Source: Euzebyaceae bacterium (GTDB lineage Bacteria > Actinomycetota > Nitriliruptoria > Euzebyales > Egibacteraceae). Taken from it: 8,652 bases of DNA. Made by a program: the position numbers and the translations under genes. The first letter of the stretch is position 1. Every line of letters begins with the position of its first letter. Under the pieces are notes generated by a model that had not been told where the DNA came from, did not search any database, and was given only the letters and a program-made list of their open reading frames with translations. The stretch covers positions 1-8,652 of the forward strand of contig JACCXR010000491.1 of assembly GCA_013696915.1 (NCBI GenBank), written 5' to 3'. Below are positions 1 through 6,380 of the stretch, piece after piece.

Positions 1-300
1 CTCCAACCGGTCGGCGGGGTGGTGTTCGTGCTCGACGGCATTCTCATGGGCGCGGGCGACTTCCGGTTCCTCTTCGCGTCCACGGCCGTCGCGGCGCTGG
101 CCGGCCTCGCCCCGCTCGCGGTCCTGGCCGTCGTCGCGGACTGGGGCCTGCTCGGGGTGTGGACGGGAATGGTCGCGCTGATGACGATCCGGCTGGCCGC
201 GACCGTCGCCCGCGTCCGAGGGGGCCGGTGGCTGTCGTCCTCGGGGAGGACCGGCGGATCCGTCGGCCGAGGGACGCGTCCCCGCCCCGCCGCCCGGTAG
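1..300 (+). CDS. MATE (DinF-like) efflux transporter, C-terminal end only
   Basis: This is the last 99 codons of a membrane protein whose start lies left of the window; the frame is open from base 1 to a TAG at 298-300. The first visible residues, LQPVGGVVFVLDGILMGAGD, match the segment late in DinF-type MATE transporters where a QP...FVxDGxxxGAxDF motif begins a helix of the second six-helix bundle. Two further hydrophobic helices follow (about residues 26-45 and 47-65 of the fragment), then a basic, Arg-rich, probably disordered cytoplasmic tail. MATE proteins export cationic compounds in exchange for H+ or Na+; the substrate cannot be told from this end. The next gene starts 39 bases downstream and is separated by a stem-loop, so it may not be in the same transcription unit. 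The family call is good because of the motif but rests on a short piece. Confidence 0.75.
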   Translation, partial: LQPVGGVVFVLDGILMGAGDFRFLFASTAVAALAGLAPLAVLAVVADWGLLGVWTGMVALMTIRLAATVARVRGGRWLSSSGRTGGSVGRGTRPRPAAR

Positions 301-317
301 GGTTCGCCGCCCTGCCG
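295..317 (+). terminator. Stem-loop over the MATE stop codon, possible terminator
   Basis: The bases 295-302 (CGGTAGGG) pair with 310-317 (CCCTGCCG), giving 8 pairs with one G-U and a 7-base loop (303-309). The stem contains the TAG stop of the transporter. There is no T tract after it, which is common for GC-rich actinobacterial terminators but weakens the call. The same stretch contains TAGGGT (298-303), a TAnnnT-type -10 candidate for the ABC genes, so it may have either role. Confidence 0.3.
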
Positions 318-339
318 ATCGGCCCGCGGGGGACCATCC

Positions 340-1281
340 ATGCTGGAACTGCGCCACCTCTCACGACGGTACGGCGGGGTCGTCGCGCTCGACGACCTCT
401 CCTTCAACGTCGAGGCGGGTCAGATGCTCGGCTTCGTCGGCCCCAACGGAGCGGGCAAGACCACGACAATGCGGATCGCGCTCGGCCTGCTCGCCCCCGA
501 CGCCGGCGAGGTGCGGTGGCGCGGAGAGGCGGTTGCCGCGGCGACCCGCCGCCGCTTCGGGTACATGCCGGAGGAACGCGGGCTCTACCCGAAGATGCGG
601 GTCCGCGACCAGCTCGTCTACCTGGCGCGGCTGCATGGGCTGGCCGCCGGCGCGGCCGCCGCCGCCGCCGACCGACTGACCGAGCAGCTCGGCATCGCCG
701 ACCGCGCCGGGGACCGTGTCGAGCAGCTCTCCCTCGGCAACCAGCAGCGCGTCCAGCTCGCCGCCGCGCTGGTCCACGACCCCGAGCTCCTCGTCCTCGA
801 CGAGCCGTTCTCCGGGCTGGACCCGGTGGGCGTCGACGTCCTCGCCGGCGTGCTCGGTGAGCGCGCGGCCGGCGGCGTACCCGTCGTGTTCTCCAGCCAC
901 CAGCTCGACCTCGTCGAGCGGCTCTGCGAGTCCGTGGCCATCATCAACCGGGGTCAGCTCGTCGCCGCCGGACGGGTCGATGACCTGCGCACGGCGAGCC
1001 GGGGAAGGGTGGTGCGCGTCCAGGTAACCGGCGCGGGCGGCGACTGGCCCTCGGCCGTCTCGGGCGTCACCTCAGTGCAGCGCGACGACGACTCCTGGCT
1101 CGTCGGCCTTGCTCCCGACGCGGACGACCAGCGCCTGCTCGACGCCGCCCGCACCGCCGGCGCGGTCACCCACTTCAGCGCGGAACGGCCGACGCTCACC
1201 GAGCTGTTCCGGGAGGTCGTCGCCGGCCGGGTCGACGAAGAGCCCGCCGCGGCGCCCGTCGCCGAGGCGGTGGGGCGGTGA
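340..1281 (+). CDS. ABC exporter ATP-binding protein (NatA/DrrA-like)
   Basis: A 313-residue ATPase subunit that powers the permease encoded next. All nucleotide-binding motifs are visible: Walker A GPNGAGKTT at residues 34-42, the signature LSLGNQQR at 130-137 (the LSxGNQQ form is typical of ABC-2 export ATPases), Walker B LLVLDEP at 150-156, and the switch histidine in SSHQ at residue 187. After about residue 215 a C-terminal extension of the DUF4162 type follows, normal for this subfamily. A low-complexity Ala run (around residues 103-112, from a GCC repeat) sits between Walker A and the signature. The ATG at 340 fits the usual family start (MLELRHLSRRYGG) and has a GGGGGA purine run 7-12 bases upstream. 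The stop overlaps the permease start by four bases, so the two are translationally coupled. The substrate is unknown; sodium (NatAB), drugs or lipids are all possible. Confidence 0.93.
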   Translation: MLELRHLSRRYGGVVALDDLSFNVEAGQMLGFVGPNGAGKTTTMRIALGLLAPDAGEVRWRGEAVAAATRRRFGYMPEERGLYPKMRVRDQLVYLARLHGLAAGAAAAAADRLTEQLGIADRAGDRVEQLSLGNQQRVQLAAALVHDPELLVLDEPFSGLDPVGVDVLAGVLGERAAGGVPVVFSSHQLDLVERLCESVAIINRGQLVAAGRVDDLRTASRGRVVRVQVTGAGGDWPSAVSGVTSVQRDDDSWLVGLAPDADDQRLLDAARTAGAVTHFSAERPTLTELFREVVAGRVDEEPAAAPVAEAVGR

Positions 1282-2462
1282 CCGGGCGCGATGCCGTGCT
1301 GCTCGTCGCCCGCCGCGAGATCGTCGAGCGGGCCCGCGACCGGTCGTTTCTGATCTCCACCGGCATCGTCCTGGTGATGATCGCGCTGTTCACGTTGGGA
1401 CCGCGCCTTCTCGGGCTCGGCGGGCCGGACGACTACACGGTCGGCACCGTCGGGGCGGGTTCCGAGGCGCTCGCAGGCGCCGTCGCCGAGCGGGCCCCCG
1501 CCGCCGACGCGGAGGTCACCCTCGAAGGGCTCGCCGACGACGAGGCGGCGCGCGCGGCCGTGCGCGACGGCGACGTCGACGTCGCGATCCTCGACGGCGA
1601 GCGCCTGCTCGTCGACTCCGAGCTGCCCGGTGGCCTGGAGGCCCTCCTCCAGGAATCGTCGGCGCAGCTGCGCGTCAGCGAGCGCCTCGCCGAGGCCGGC
1701 GTGCCCGCCCAGGACGTCGGCGCGGTGCTCGCGCCCGAGCCGCTCGCCGTCGAGGCGCTGAACCCGCCGGAGGATCGGGGCGATCGCGATGCGGCGTCGG
1801 GACTCGCCTTCTTCACGGTCTTCATCCTCTACGGCCAGCTGTTCGGGTACGGGATGTGGGTGGCCATGGGCGTCGTCGAGGAGAAGTCGACGCGCGTGGT
1901 CGAGGTGCTGCTCGCCACGATCTCACCGACGCACCTGCTGGCCGGCAAGGTGATCGGCATCGGGCTGCTGGGGCTGGCGCAGTTGACGCTGATCGCCACG
2001 CTGGGCGTGGGGATCGTGCTGCTGACCGGCGCGACCCAGCTGCCGCCGTCCGCCCCGGCCGCGATCGCGACGGCGCTCGGCTGGTACGTGCTCGGCTACG
2101 CCTTCTACGCGTGCGCGTTCGCGATGTGCGGGGCGCTGGTGTCCCGCCAGGAGGAGCTCCAGAACGCCATCACCCCGCTCACCCTGTCGATCTTCGCCTC
2201 GTTGTTCCTCGCCTTCGTCGCGCTGAGCGCCCCGGGCGGCATGGTCGCGCGAATCGCGTCGTTCGTGCCTCCGGTCGCCCCGATGGTCATGCCCGTGCGC
2301 GTCACGCTCGGCGAGGTGGCCGCCTGGGAGGTCGCTGCATCGGTCGCGGTCATGCTCGCCTCGATCGGCGGCATGGTGCTCCTGGCCGGCCGCGTGTACC
2401 AGGGCGCGATCCTGCGGACCGGGGCGCGCGTCAAGATCCGGGACGCCCTGCGGGCGCGGTGA
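1278..2462 (+). CDS. ABC-2 family exporter permease (NatB-like)
   Basis: A 394-residue membrane subunit starting at a GTG that shares bases with the TGA of the ATPase gene (GTGA overlap), so the pair forms one exporter. The topology fits the ABC-2 type: a short cytosolic N-terminus (VARREIVERARDRSF, the family's coupling segment), one transmembrane helix at about residues 24-45, a large extracytoplasmic domain at about 46-173, and then five or so membrane helices. The conserved cytosolic motif EEKSTRVVEVLLATISPTHL begins at residue 201 and is characteristic of NatB-like and YhaP-like permeases. The family is known for export of Na+, drugs or cell-envelope components, but nothing here fixes the substrate. 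The end (DALRAR) is followed by 61 noncoding bases before the AAA+ gene. The length is normal and I see no disruption. Confidence 0.92.
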   Translation: MTGRDAVLLVARREIVERARDRSFLISTGIVLVMIALFTLGPRLLGLGGPDDYTVGTVGAGSEALAGAVAERAPAADAEVTLEGLADDEAARAAVRDGDVDVAILDGERLLVDSELPGGLEALLQESSAQLRVSERLAEAGVPAQDVGAVLAPEPLAVEALNPPEDRGDRDAASGLAFFTVFILYGQLFGYGMWVAMGVVEEKSTRVVEVLLATISPTHLLAGKVIGIGLLGLAQLTLIATLGVGIVLLTGATQLPPSAPAAIATALGWYVLGYAFYACAFAMCGALVSRQEELQNAITPLTLSIFASLFLAFVALSAPGGMVARIASFVPPVAPMVMPVRVTLGEVAAWEVAASVAVMLASIGGMVLLAGRVYQGAILRTGARVKIRDALRAR

Positions 2463-2469
2463 GCCCCGC

Positions 2470-2490
2470 GGATTGCTACCGTGCGCGGTC
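2470..2490 (+). promoter_or_regulatory. Possible -10 element before the AAA+ gene
   Basis: The sequence GCTACCGT at 2475-2482 is a TAnnnT-type -10 with the same GCTACC start as the GCTACCCT before the redoxin gene at 4838-4845. It lies about 41 bases before the ATG at 2524. No convincing -35 is visible. This is pattern matching only. Confidence 0.25.
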
Positions 2491-2523
2491 GGAACAGGCG
2501 GCGGCCAGCGCACCGGGGGCGGC

Positions 2524-3987
2524 ATGACGGAGGGGGAACCGATCTCGGTCGCGGAGTTCGGAGCCGCCTTCAAGGCGTTCCTCGACAGCATGGCCGCCGC
2601 CGGGCCGGTGGCCGAGCCCCCGTTCGTGGCGCTGCTGCGGTCGCACCTGGGGGCCGAGCCGGCCGGGCTGCCGGTCCTGTCCGAGTCGATGGACGAGCCG
2701 GACCACGCCAACGTCCAGGTGGCGATGGAGGACTACCTCGCGCACGGCGGCCGCCGCGCGGAGCTGGTCGGCGTCAGCGGCGAGCAGAAGCGCTTCATGG
2801 GCATGAGCCTGTCCGACCTGATCGCCCCCGTCCACGGCGGCTTCTCGGGTGACCGAGCGCCGCAGCCAGGGCCCGTCGACTACGTGAACCTGCCCGTCGG
2901 GCCGGGTCGGACGCTGCCGTGCGTGCAGTACGGGCTCTACCTGGTCGCCGGCGGGTCGCAGCCCCTGGCGGTGCTCGTGCGTGGCGCCGACGAGCGTCAC
3001 GGCGGCGGGCGGCTCGCGGTCGAGGTGATGGCGGCCGAGCGCGAGACCGCCGTCGGCTTCCTGGCGGACCTCCGGGAGCGCATGGGGCGACGCAACGTCT
3101 ACCGCGGGCAGGTGGTCTCGCTCGGCCGCTCCGAGTACGGCTCGCTCGGGATCACCTTTCACGAGCTTCCCGCCGTCGACCGGGACGGCGTCGTGCTCGC
3201 CGACGGCGTGCTGGAGCGCATCGAGCGCGACACGGTCGTCTTCGCGCGACACGGCGACGCGCTCTTGGCTGTTGGCCGGCACCTGAAGCGCGGGCTGCTG
3301 CTGCACGGGCCGCCCGGCACGGGTAAGACCCTCAGCGTGATGTACCTCGCCGGCCAAATGCCCGGAAGGACCGTCCTGCTGCTCACGGGCGCCGGCTTCG
3401 GGACGATCAAGGCGTCGTGCGCGCTCGCGCGTGCGCTCGAGCCGGCGATGGTGGTTCTCGAAGACGTCGACCTGGTCGCCGAGGAGCGCACCATGTCGGC
3501 CTCGGGGCAGAATCCGTTGCTCTTCGAGCTGCTGAACGAGATGGACGGCCTGGCGGACGACGCCGACGTCATCTTCGTCCTCACCACGAACCGGCCGGAT
3601 CTGCTGGAGCCGGCGCTGGCCGCCCGTCCCGGCCGCATCGACCAAGCCGTCGAGATCGCGCTGCCCGACGCGGCCTGCCGGCGACGGCTGCTCCTGCGGT
3701 ACGGCAGCGGGCTCGACCTCCGGCTCGAGCGCCTCGACGGCCTCGTCGCCCGCACCGAGGGGGTGAGTGCCGCGTTCGTCAAGGAGCTGCTCCGCAAGGC
3801 GGCCCTGCTCGCCGCGGAGGAGGGCGGCGAGCTGATCGTGACCGACGCCCACGTGGACCGGGCCCTCGACGAGCTGAGCCAGGGCGGCGCGCTGGTGGGG
3901 GCGCTGCTCGGCGCGTCTAGGCCCGCGACCGCGTACGGATCGGTGCCGACGGTCTCCGCGCCCTGGGAGACGGGCGGGTATGCGTGA
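2524..3987 (+). CDS. Cytosolic AAA+ ATPase (Bcs1/Cdc48-like ATPase module)
   Basis: A 487-residue protein with an unfamiliar N-terminal domain (about 1-225) and one AAA+ module (about 230-460). Visible motifs are Walker A GPPGTGKT at 262-269, a Walker B of the form VVLEDVD at 310-316 (Glu313-Asp314, the LEDxD order seen in Bcs1-type ATPases instead of DE), the sensor-1 Asn in TTNRPD at 356, and ARPGR at 367-371 with the arginine-finger candidates. Near 191-200, NVYRGQVVSL resembles a strand found before the ATPase module in other bacterial AAA proteins. There is no transmembrane segment and no protease domain, so it is not FtsH; it probably remodels or unfolds a protein. An in-frame TTG at 2473 would add 17 residues, but the ATG at 2524 has a GGGGG run just upstream and is the better start. 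The last 8 bases overlap the first crcB gene. The target is unknown. Confidence 0.88.
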   Translation: MTEGEPISVAEFGAAFKAFLDSMAAAGPVAEPPFVALLRSHLGAEPAGLPVLSESMDEPDHANVQVAMEDYLAHGGRRAELVGVSGEQKRFMGMSLSDLIAPVHGGFSGDRAPQPGPVDYVNLPVGPGRTLPCVQYGLYLVAGGSQPLAVLVRGADERHGGGRLAVEVMAAERETAVGFLADLRERMGRRNVYRGQVVSLGRSEYGSLGITFHELPAVDRDGVVLADGVLERIERDTVVFARHGDALLAVGRHLKRGLLLHGPPGTGKTLSVMYLAGQMPGRTVLLLTGAGFGTIKASCALARALEPAMVVLEDVDLVAEERTMSASGQNPLLFELLNEMDGLADDADVIFVLTTNRPDLLEPALAARPGRIDQAVEIALPDAACRRRLLLRYGSGLDLRLERLDGLVARTEGVSAAFVKELLRKAALLAAEEGGELIVTDAHVDRALDELSQGGALVGALLGASRPATAYGSVPTVSAPWETGGYA

Positions 3988-4408
3988 CGCCGCGGTGATG
4001 GCGTCGCCGGTCCGGTCGCGGGGGCGCGTCGCGGCCGCCGTCGGGCTGGGCGGGGCGATGGGCGCCGGCCTGCGGCACGCCGTGGCCGTGCGGTTTCCGG
4101 CTTCACCCGGCTTGTTGCCGTGGCCGACGTTCGTGGAGAACGTGTCCGGTGCGCTGTTGCTCGGGCTCGCGCTGACCCTGCTGCTTCGCCGCCGGCCGGG
4201 GTCGCGCGGCTTGCGGGCGTTCGTCGGCACCGGCGTCCTTGGTGCCTACACGACGTTCAGCGCGCTCTCCGTCGAACTCGTGGCGCTGGTCGGGGCCGGC
4301 CGGCCCGAGGCCGCCGCGGGTTACGCGGCGTTCACCCTGACCTGCGGCTTGGCGGCGGCCTTCACCGGCGTGGCAATCGGACGGACTGTGCCCGTCCGGC
4401 GTCCGTGA
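3980..4408 (+). CDS. crcB: Fluoride channel subunit CrcB/Fluc, first of tandem pair
   Basis: A 142-residue, four-helix membrane protein of the CrcB/Fluc family, which lets toxic fluoride leave the cytoplasm. Family marks are GLGGAMGAGLRHA near 22-34 (usual GGxxGAxxRY), the channel Asn54 in TFVENVSG, and the pore-lining turn GTGVLGAYTTFSA around 83-95. Compared with the following copy it is diverged: the usual N-terminal GTFxVN is PTFVEN, and the second Phe of the TTFSTF box is Leu96. Such asymmetry is known in heterodimeric Flucs, where two homologous subunits with opposite orientation are encoded side by side. The start at 3980 overlaps the end of the AAA+ gene by 8 bases and has GGGCGGG just upstream; Met7 (3998) is an alternative start. 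The stop overlaps the next gene's GTG. No fluoride riboswitch is visible upstream. Confidence 0.88.
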   Translation: MRDAAVMASPVRSRGRVAAAVGLGGAMGAGLRHAVAVRFPASPGLLPWPTFVENVSGALLLGLALTLLLRRRPGSRGLRAFVGTGVLGAYTTFSALSVELVALVGAGRPEAAAGYAAFTLTCGLAAAFTGVAIGRTVPVRRP

Positions 4409-4773
4409 CGCTCGTCGCGGTGATGGTGGCGGGCGGGCTCGGCGCGACGGCCCGGTACGCAGTTGATCTCGTGGTCGCGGGTCGTCTGGGCCGCGCCGGC
4501 TTCCCGTGGGGCACGTTCCTCATCAACGTCAGCGGGTCGTTCGCCCTTGGGGCGCTCGTAGGGCTCGTGGCGCACGGGGAGGTGGGGCCGGTGCCCGCCG
4601 CAGCCCTCGGCACGGGCTTCCTCGGCGGTTACACGACCTTCTCGACGTTCGCCTACGAGACGCTGCGGCTGGTCGAGGAGGGCGCGGGCGGTCTTGCGGT
4701 CGCCAACGCGGCCGGCAGCCTGGTCGCGGGGGCGCTGGCCGCGGCCGCCGGCCTGCTCCTCACCGGCCCCTGA
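4405..4773 (+). CDS. crcB: Fluoride channel subunit CrcB/Fluc, second of tandem pair
   Basis: A 122-residue, four-helix CrcB/Fluc protein with the canonical signatures: GGLGATARYAVD at 10-21, GTFLINVSGSFALG at 36-49 with channel Asn41, and GTGFLGGYTTFSTF at 69-82, which holds the pore threonines and both Phe residues (79 and 82) that line the fluoride path. The same frame is open much further upstream, inside the first crcB, but the GTG at 4405 that overlaps the preceding TGA gives a normal family length and start. The four-base overlap means coupled translation and roughly equal amounts, as expected for a heterodimer of the two copies. This copy keeps the consensus better than the first. After the stop comes an 81-base gap with a weak CCCC/GGGG hairpin (4767-4779). 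Confidence 0.93.
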   Translation: MTLVAVMVAGGLGATARYAVDLVVAGRLGRAGFPWGTFLINVSGSFALGALVGLVAHGEVGPVPAAALGTGFLGGYTTFSTFAYETLRLVEEGAGGLAVANAAGSLVAGALAAAAGLLLTGP

Positions 4774-4834
4774 CTGGGGGATCGCGGAGCCTGCGCAAAG
4801 CGGGGTCGGCGTGATCGGTGGCGGCCCGCCGCAG

Positions 4835-4854
4835 GGGGCTACCCTGGTCGCCGC
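4835..4854 (+). promoter_or_regulatory. Possible -10 for a leaderless transcript of the redoxin gene
   Basis: GCTACCCT at 4838-4845 ends 9 bases before the ATG at 4855. That spacing would place the transcription start at or very near the start codon, meaning a leaderless mRNA, which is common in actinobacteria. This agrees with the absence of a Shine-Dalgarno sequence at normal distance. No -35 box is clear. The rest of the 4774-4854 gap shows only a small GCGG/CCGC hairpin near 4821-4832. Confidence 0.35.
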
Positions 4855-5382
4855 ATGCGACGACTGCTGGCGACCGCCCTCCTGCTCGTCCTCGCCGCCT
4901 GCTCCGACGCCGGGCCGATCGCGGTGCCCGCCGAGCCCCGGCCGCCGCCCTCCACGCCGGCGGCGACGGTCCCCGAGGCCCTCGACTTCACGCTCCCCGA
5001 CCTGGCCGGCGGGCAGGTCGAGGGCGCGTCACTGGCCGGCGGCGACGTCGTCCTGTGGTTCTGGGCCCCCTGGTGACCGTCGTGCAATCGGGAGGCTCCC
5101 GACGTCGCGCAGTTGGCGCGGCGGTATGCGGACCAGGTGACGTTCGTGGGCGTGCCGGGCCGTGACACGATCCCCGCGATGCAGGACTTCGTCGACGAGC
5201 ACGGCCTGCAGGACGTGACGCAGGCCGCCGACCTCGACGGCGTGGTCTGGTCCGCCCTGGGCATCCCCGGCCAGCCCGCATGGGCGTTCGTCGACGGGCA
5301 GACCGGCGTGACGACGGTCGAGTTCGGCGAGCTCGGCGCCGAGCGGCTCGAGGCCGCCGTCCGCGCCCTTGCGGCCGGCTGA
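4855..5382 (+). CDS. Selenocysteine-containing thioredoxin-fold lipoprotein (Mpt53/DsbF-like), read through an in-frame TGA
   Basis: Read as one frame, with TGA 5074-5076 as selenocysteine, this gives a complete 175-residue exported redox protein. Residues 1-16 form a lipoprotein signal peptide (basic start, Leu-rich core, lipobox LAAC with Cys16), followed by a Pro-rich linker to about 42. A redoxin domain begins at LDFTLPDL. The active site is WAPW-Sec74-PSC77-NREAP, where mycobacterial Mpt53/DsbF-type proteins have WxPWCPxC and a similar EAP tail. The frame continues with normal family sequence after the TGA: VTFVGVPGRD, then GIPGQPAWAFVD with the cis-proline at 141, ending at TGA 5380-5382. 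Sec replaces the attacking N-terminal Cys of the CxxC pair. A SECIS-like hairpin follows the TGA. Homologues oxidise or isomerise thiols of exported proteins. The alternative is a pseudogene from a TGC-to-TGA change or a sequencing error. Without Sec the gene breaks into 4855-5076 and a remnant from about 5113. Confidence 0.85.
5074..5102 (+). promoter_or_regulatory. Selenocysteine UGA codon and candidate bacterial SECIS hairpin
   Basis: The TGA (5074-5076) is followed by a perfect hairpin: TCGGGA (5088-5093), loop GGC (5094-5096), TCCCGA (5097-5102). The loop begins 17 bases after the TGA. The published bacterial SECIS model asks for an apical loop 3-14 bases long, 16-37 bases after the UGA, with a G in its first two positions; all three hold. 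A lower helix GTGC (5082-5085) with GCGC (5107-5110) may extend it. Two codons end in T where this GC-rich gene prefers C or G: AAT (T5088) and the only GCT among about 30 Ala codons (T5097). Both T residues complete stem pairs, suggesting selection on the RNA. SelB would bind this element. Confidence 0.7.
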
Positions 5383-5400
5383 CCCGACCGTCAGCGGGCC
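5373..5400. terminator. Bidirectional terminator hairpin between redoxin gene and pfkA
   Basis: GCTGAC (5378-5383) pairs with GTCAGC (5390-5395) around a 6-base loop. Beyond a G-G mismatch, GGCC (5373-5376) pairs with GGCC (5397-5400). The two opposing stop codons, TGA at 5380-5382 and TCA at 5391-5393, lie within the stem. The 8-base gap of this convergent pair leaves no room for another terminator. No T tract follows on either side. Confidence 0.5.
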
Positions 5401-6359
5401 AGGCGGTCCATGAGTTCCAGCAGGTCCTCGGGGATGCGGTCGATGTGGGTCCAGGTGCGCTCGAGGGGGGTGCGGACGATCTCGCCACGGCGCAGTCCCA
5501 CCATCACCCGGTCGGCGCCCTCGGCCAGCGCTGTGACCGCCGCGTCGCCGAGGAGGGCGCCCAGGATGCGGTCGCGCATGTTCGGCGGGCCGCCGCGCTG
5601 GACGTGCCCCAGCGTCGTCACCCGGTAGTCCAGGTCCGTCCCCTCCGCGACCCGCTCCGCGACGCTGTAGGCGCCCCCGGCGTCGTCGCCCTCGGCGACG
5701 ACCACGATGCAGAACCGCTTGCCGAGCTCGAAGGAGTGGAGCACCCGCTGCCGCAGCAGCGGGATGTCGGTGGGCCGTTCGGGCACCAGCGCCTCGGTGG
5801 CCCCGCCGGCGAGGCCGCAGTACAGGGCGAGCCACCCGCTCTTGCGGCCCATGACCTCCACGAAGAACAGCCGCTGATGGCTGGCGGCCGTGTCCCGGAT
5901 CCGGTCGATCAGCTCGAGGGCGGTGTTGACGGCGGTGTCGAAGCCGAGTGTGAAGTCGGTCCCCGACAGGTCGTTGTCGATGGTTCCGGGAATGCCCGCG
6001 ACGCGGACGTGCCCCTCCCGGGAGAGCGCGTCGGCGCCGCGGAAGGACCCGTCGCCGCCGATGACCACCAGGCCCTCGATCTCGGCGCGGTCGAGGTGGG
6101 TGAGAGCCTCCCGCCGGCCCTCCGTCGTGCGGAACTGCGGGGAGCGCGCGGTGCCGAGCACCGTCCCGCCGAGGTGCAGGATCCCGGAGACGGAGCGGGC
6201 GCCCATCGGCTCGATGCGCCCCTGGATCAGCCCGGCGAAGCCGTCGCGCACGCCGTATGGTTCGATGCCCCTTGCGTCGGCCGCACGGACGACGGCGCGG
6301 ACGGCTGCGTTCATGCCCGGCGCGTCACCGCCACTGGTCAGGACCGCGATGCGTCGCAT
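5391..6359 (-). CDS. pfkA: ATP-dependent 6-phosphofructokinase
   Basis: A 322-residue enzyme that phosphorylates fructose 6-phosphate to fructose 1,6-bisphosphate, the committed step of glycolysis, in the cytoplasm. It aligns along its whole length with E. coli PfkA (about 320 residues). The N-terminal nucleotide loop is LTSGGDAPGMNAA at 7-19, the ATP site GGDGS is at 101-105, PGTIDND at 124-130 contains catalytic Asp128, substrate-binding MGRKSGW is at 170-176, and GHVQRGGPP is at 251-259. Gly at the fourth position of GGDGS and Gly125 before TIDND (not Asp and Lys) point to the ATP-using rather than the pyrophosphate-using type. The ATG at 6359 gives the standard start MRRIAVLTSGGDAPG, although the frame is open further upstream. 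The gene diverges from the GNAT gene with 21 bases between starts and converges with the redoxin gene. Confidence 0.96.
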   Translation of the reverse strand: MRRIAVLTSGGDAPGMNAAVRAVVRAADARGIEPYGVRDGFAGLIQGRIEPMGARSVSGILHLGGTVLGTARSPQFRTTEGRREALTHLDRAEIEGLVVIGGDGSFRGADALSREGHVRVAGIPGTIDNDLSGTDFTLGFDTAVNTALELIDRIRDTAASHQRLFFVEVMGRKSGWLALYCGLAGGATEALVPERPTDIPLLRQRVLHSFELGKRFCIVVVAEGDDAGGAYSVAERVAEGTDLDYRVTTLGHVQRGGPPNMRDRILGALLGDAAVTALAEGADRVMVGLRRGEIVRTPLERTWTHIDRIPEDLLELMDRLAR

Positions 6360-6380
6360 GCCGACAACGTGCACCACGCC

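Noticed and set aside
3900..3985. Fluoride riboswitch ahead of the crcB pair.
   Set aside because: The first crcB starts inside the AAA+ coding region and I find no conserved riboswitch core there or in the 2463-2523 gap.
2476..4230. A 584-codon open frame on the minus strand opposite the AAA+ gene.
   Set aside because: Its translation is low-complexity and matches no fold I know. It is the usual antisense shadow of a GC-rich gene with strong, motif-supported coding on the plus strand.
5074..5076. TGA reassigned to Trp or Gly (changed genetic code).
   Set aside because: Nearly all complete genes in the window end in TGA at the expected family length, and TGG is used for Trp. Only this TGA is internal.
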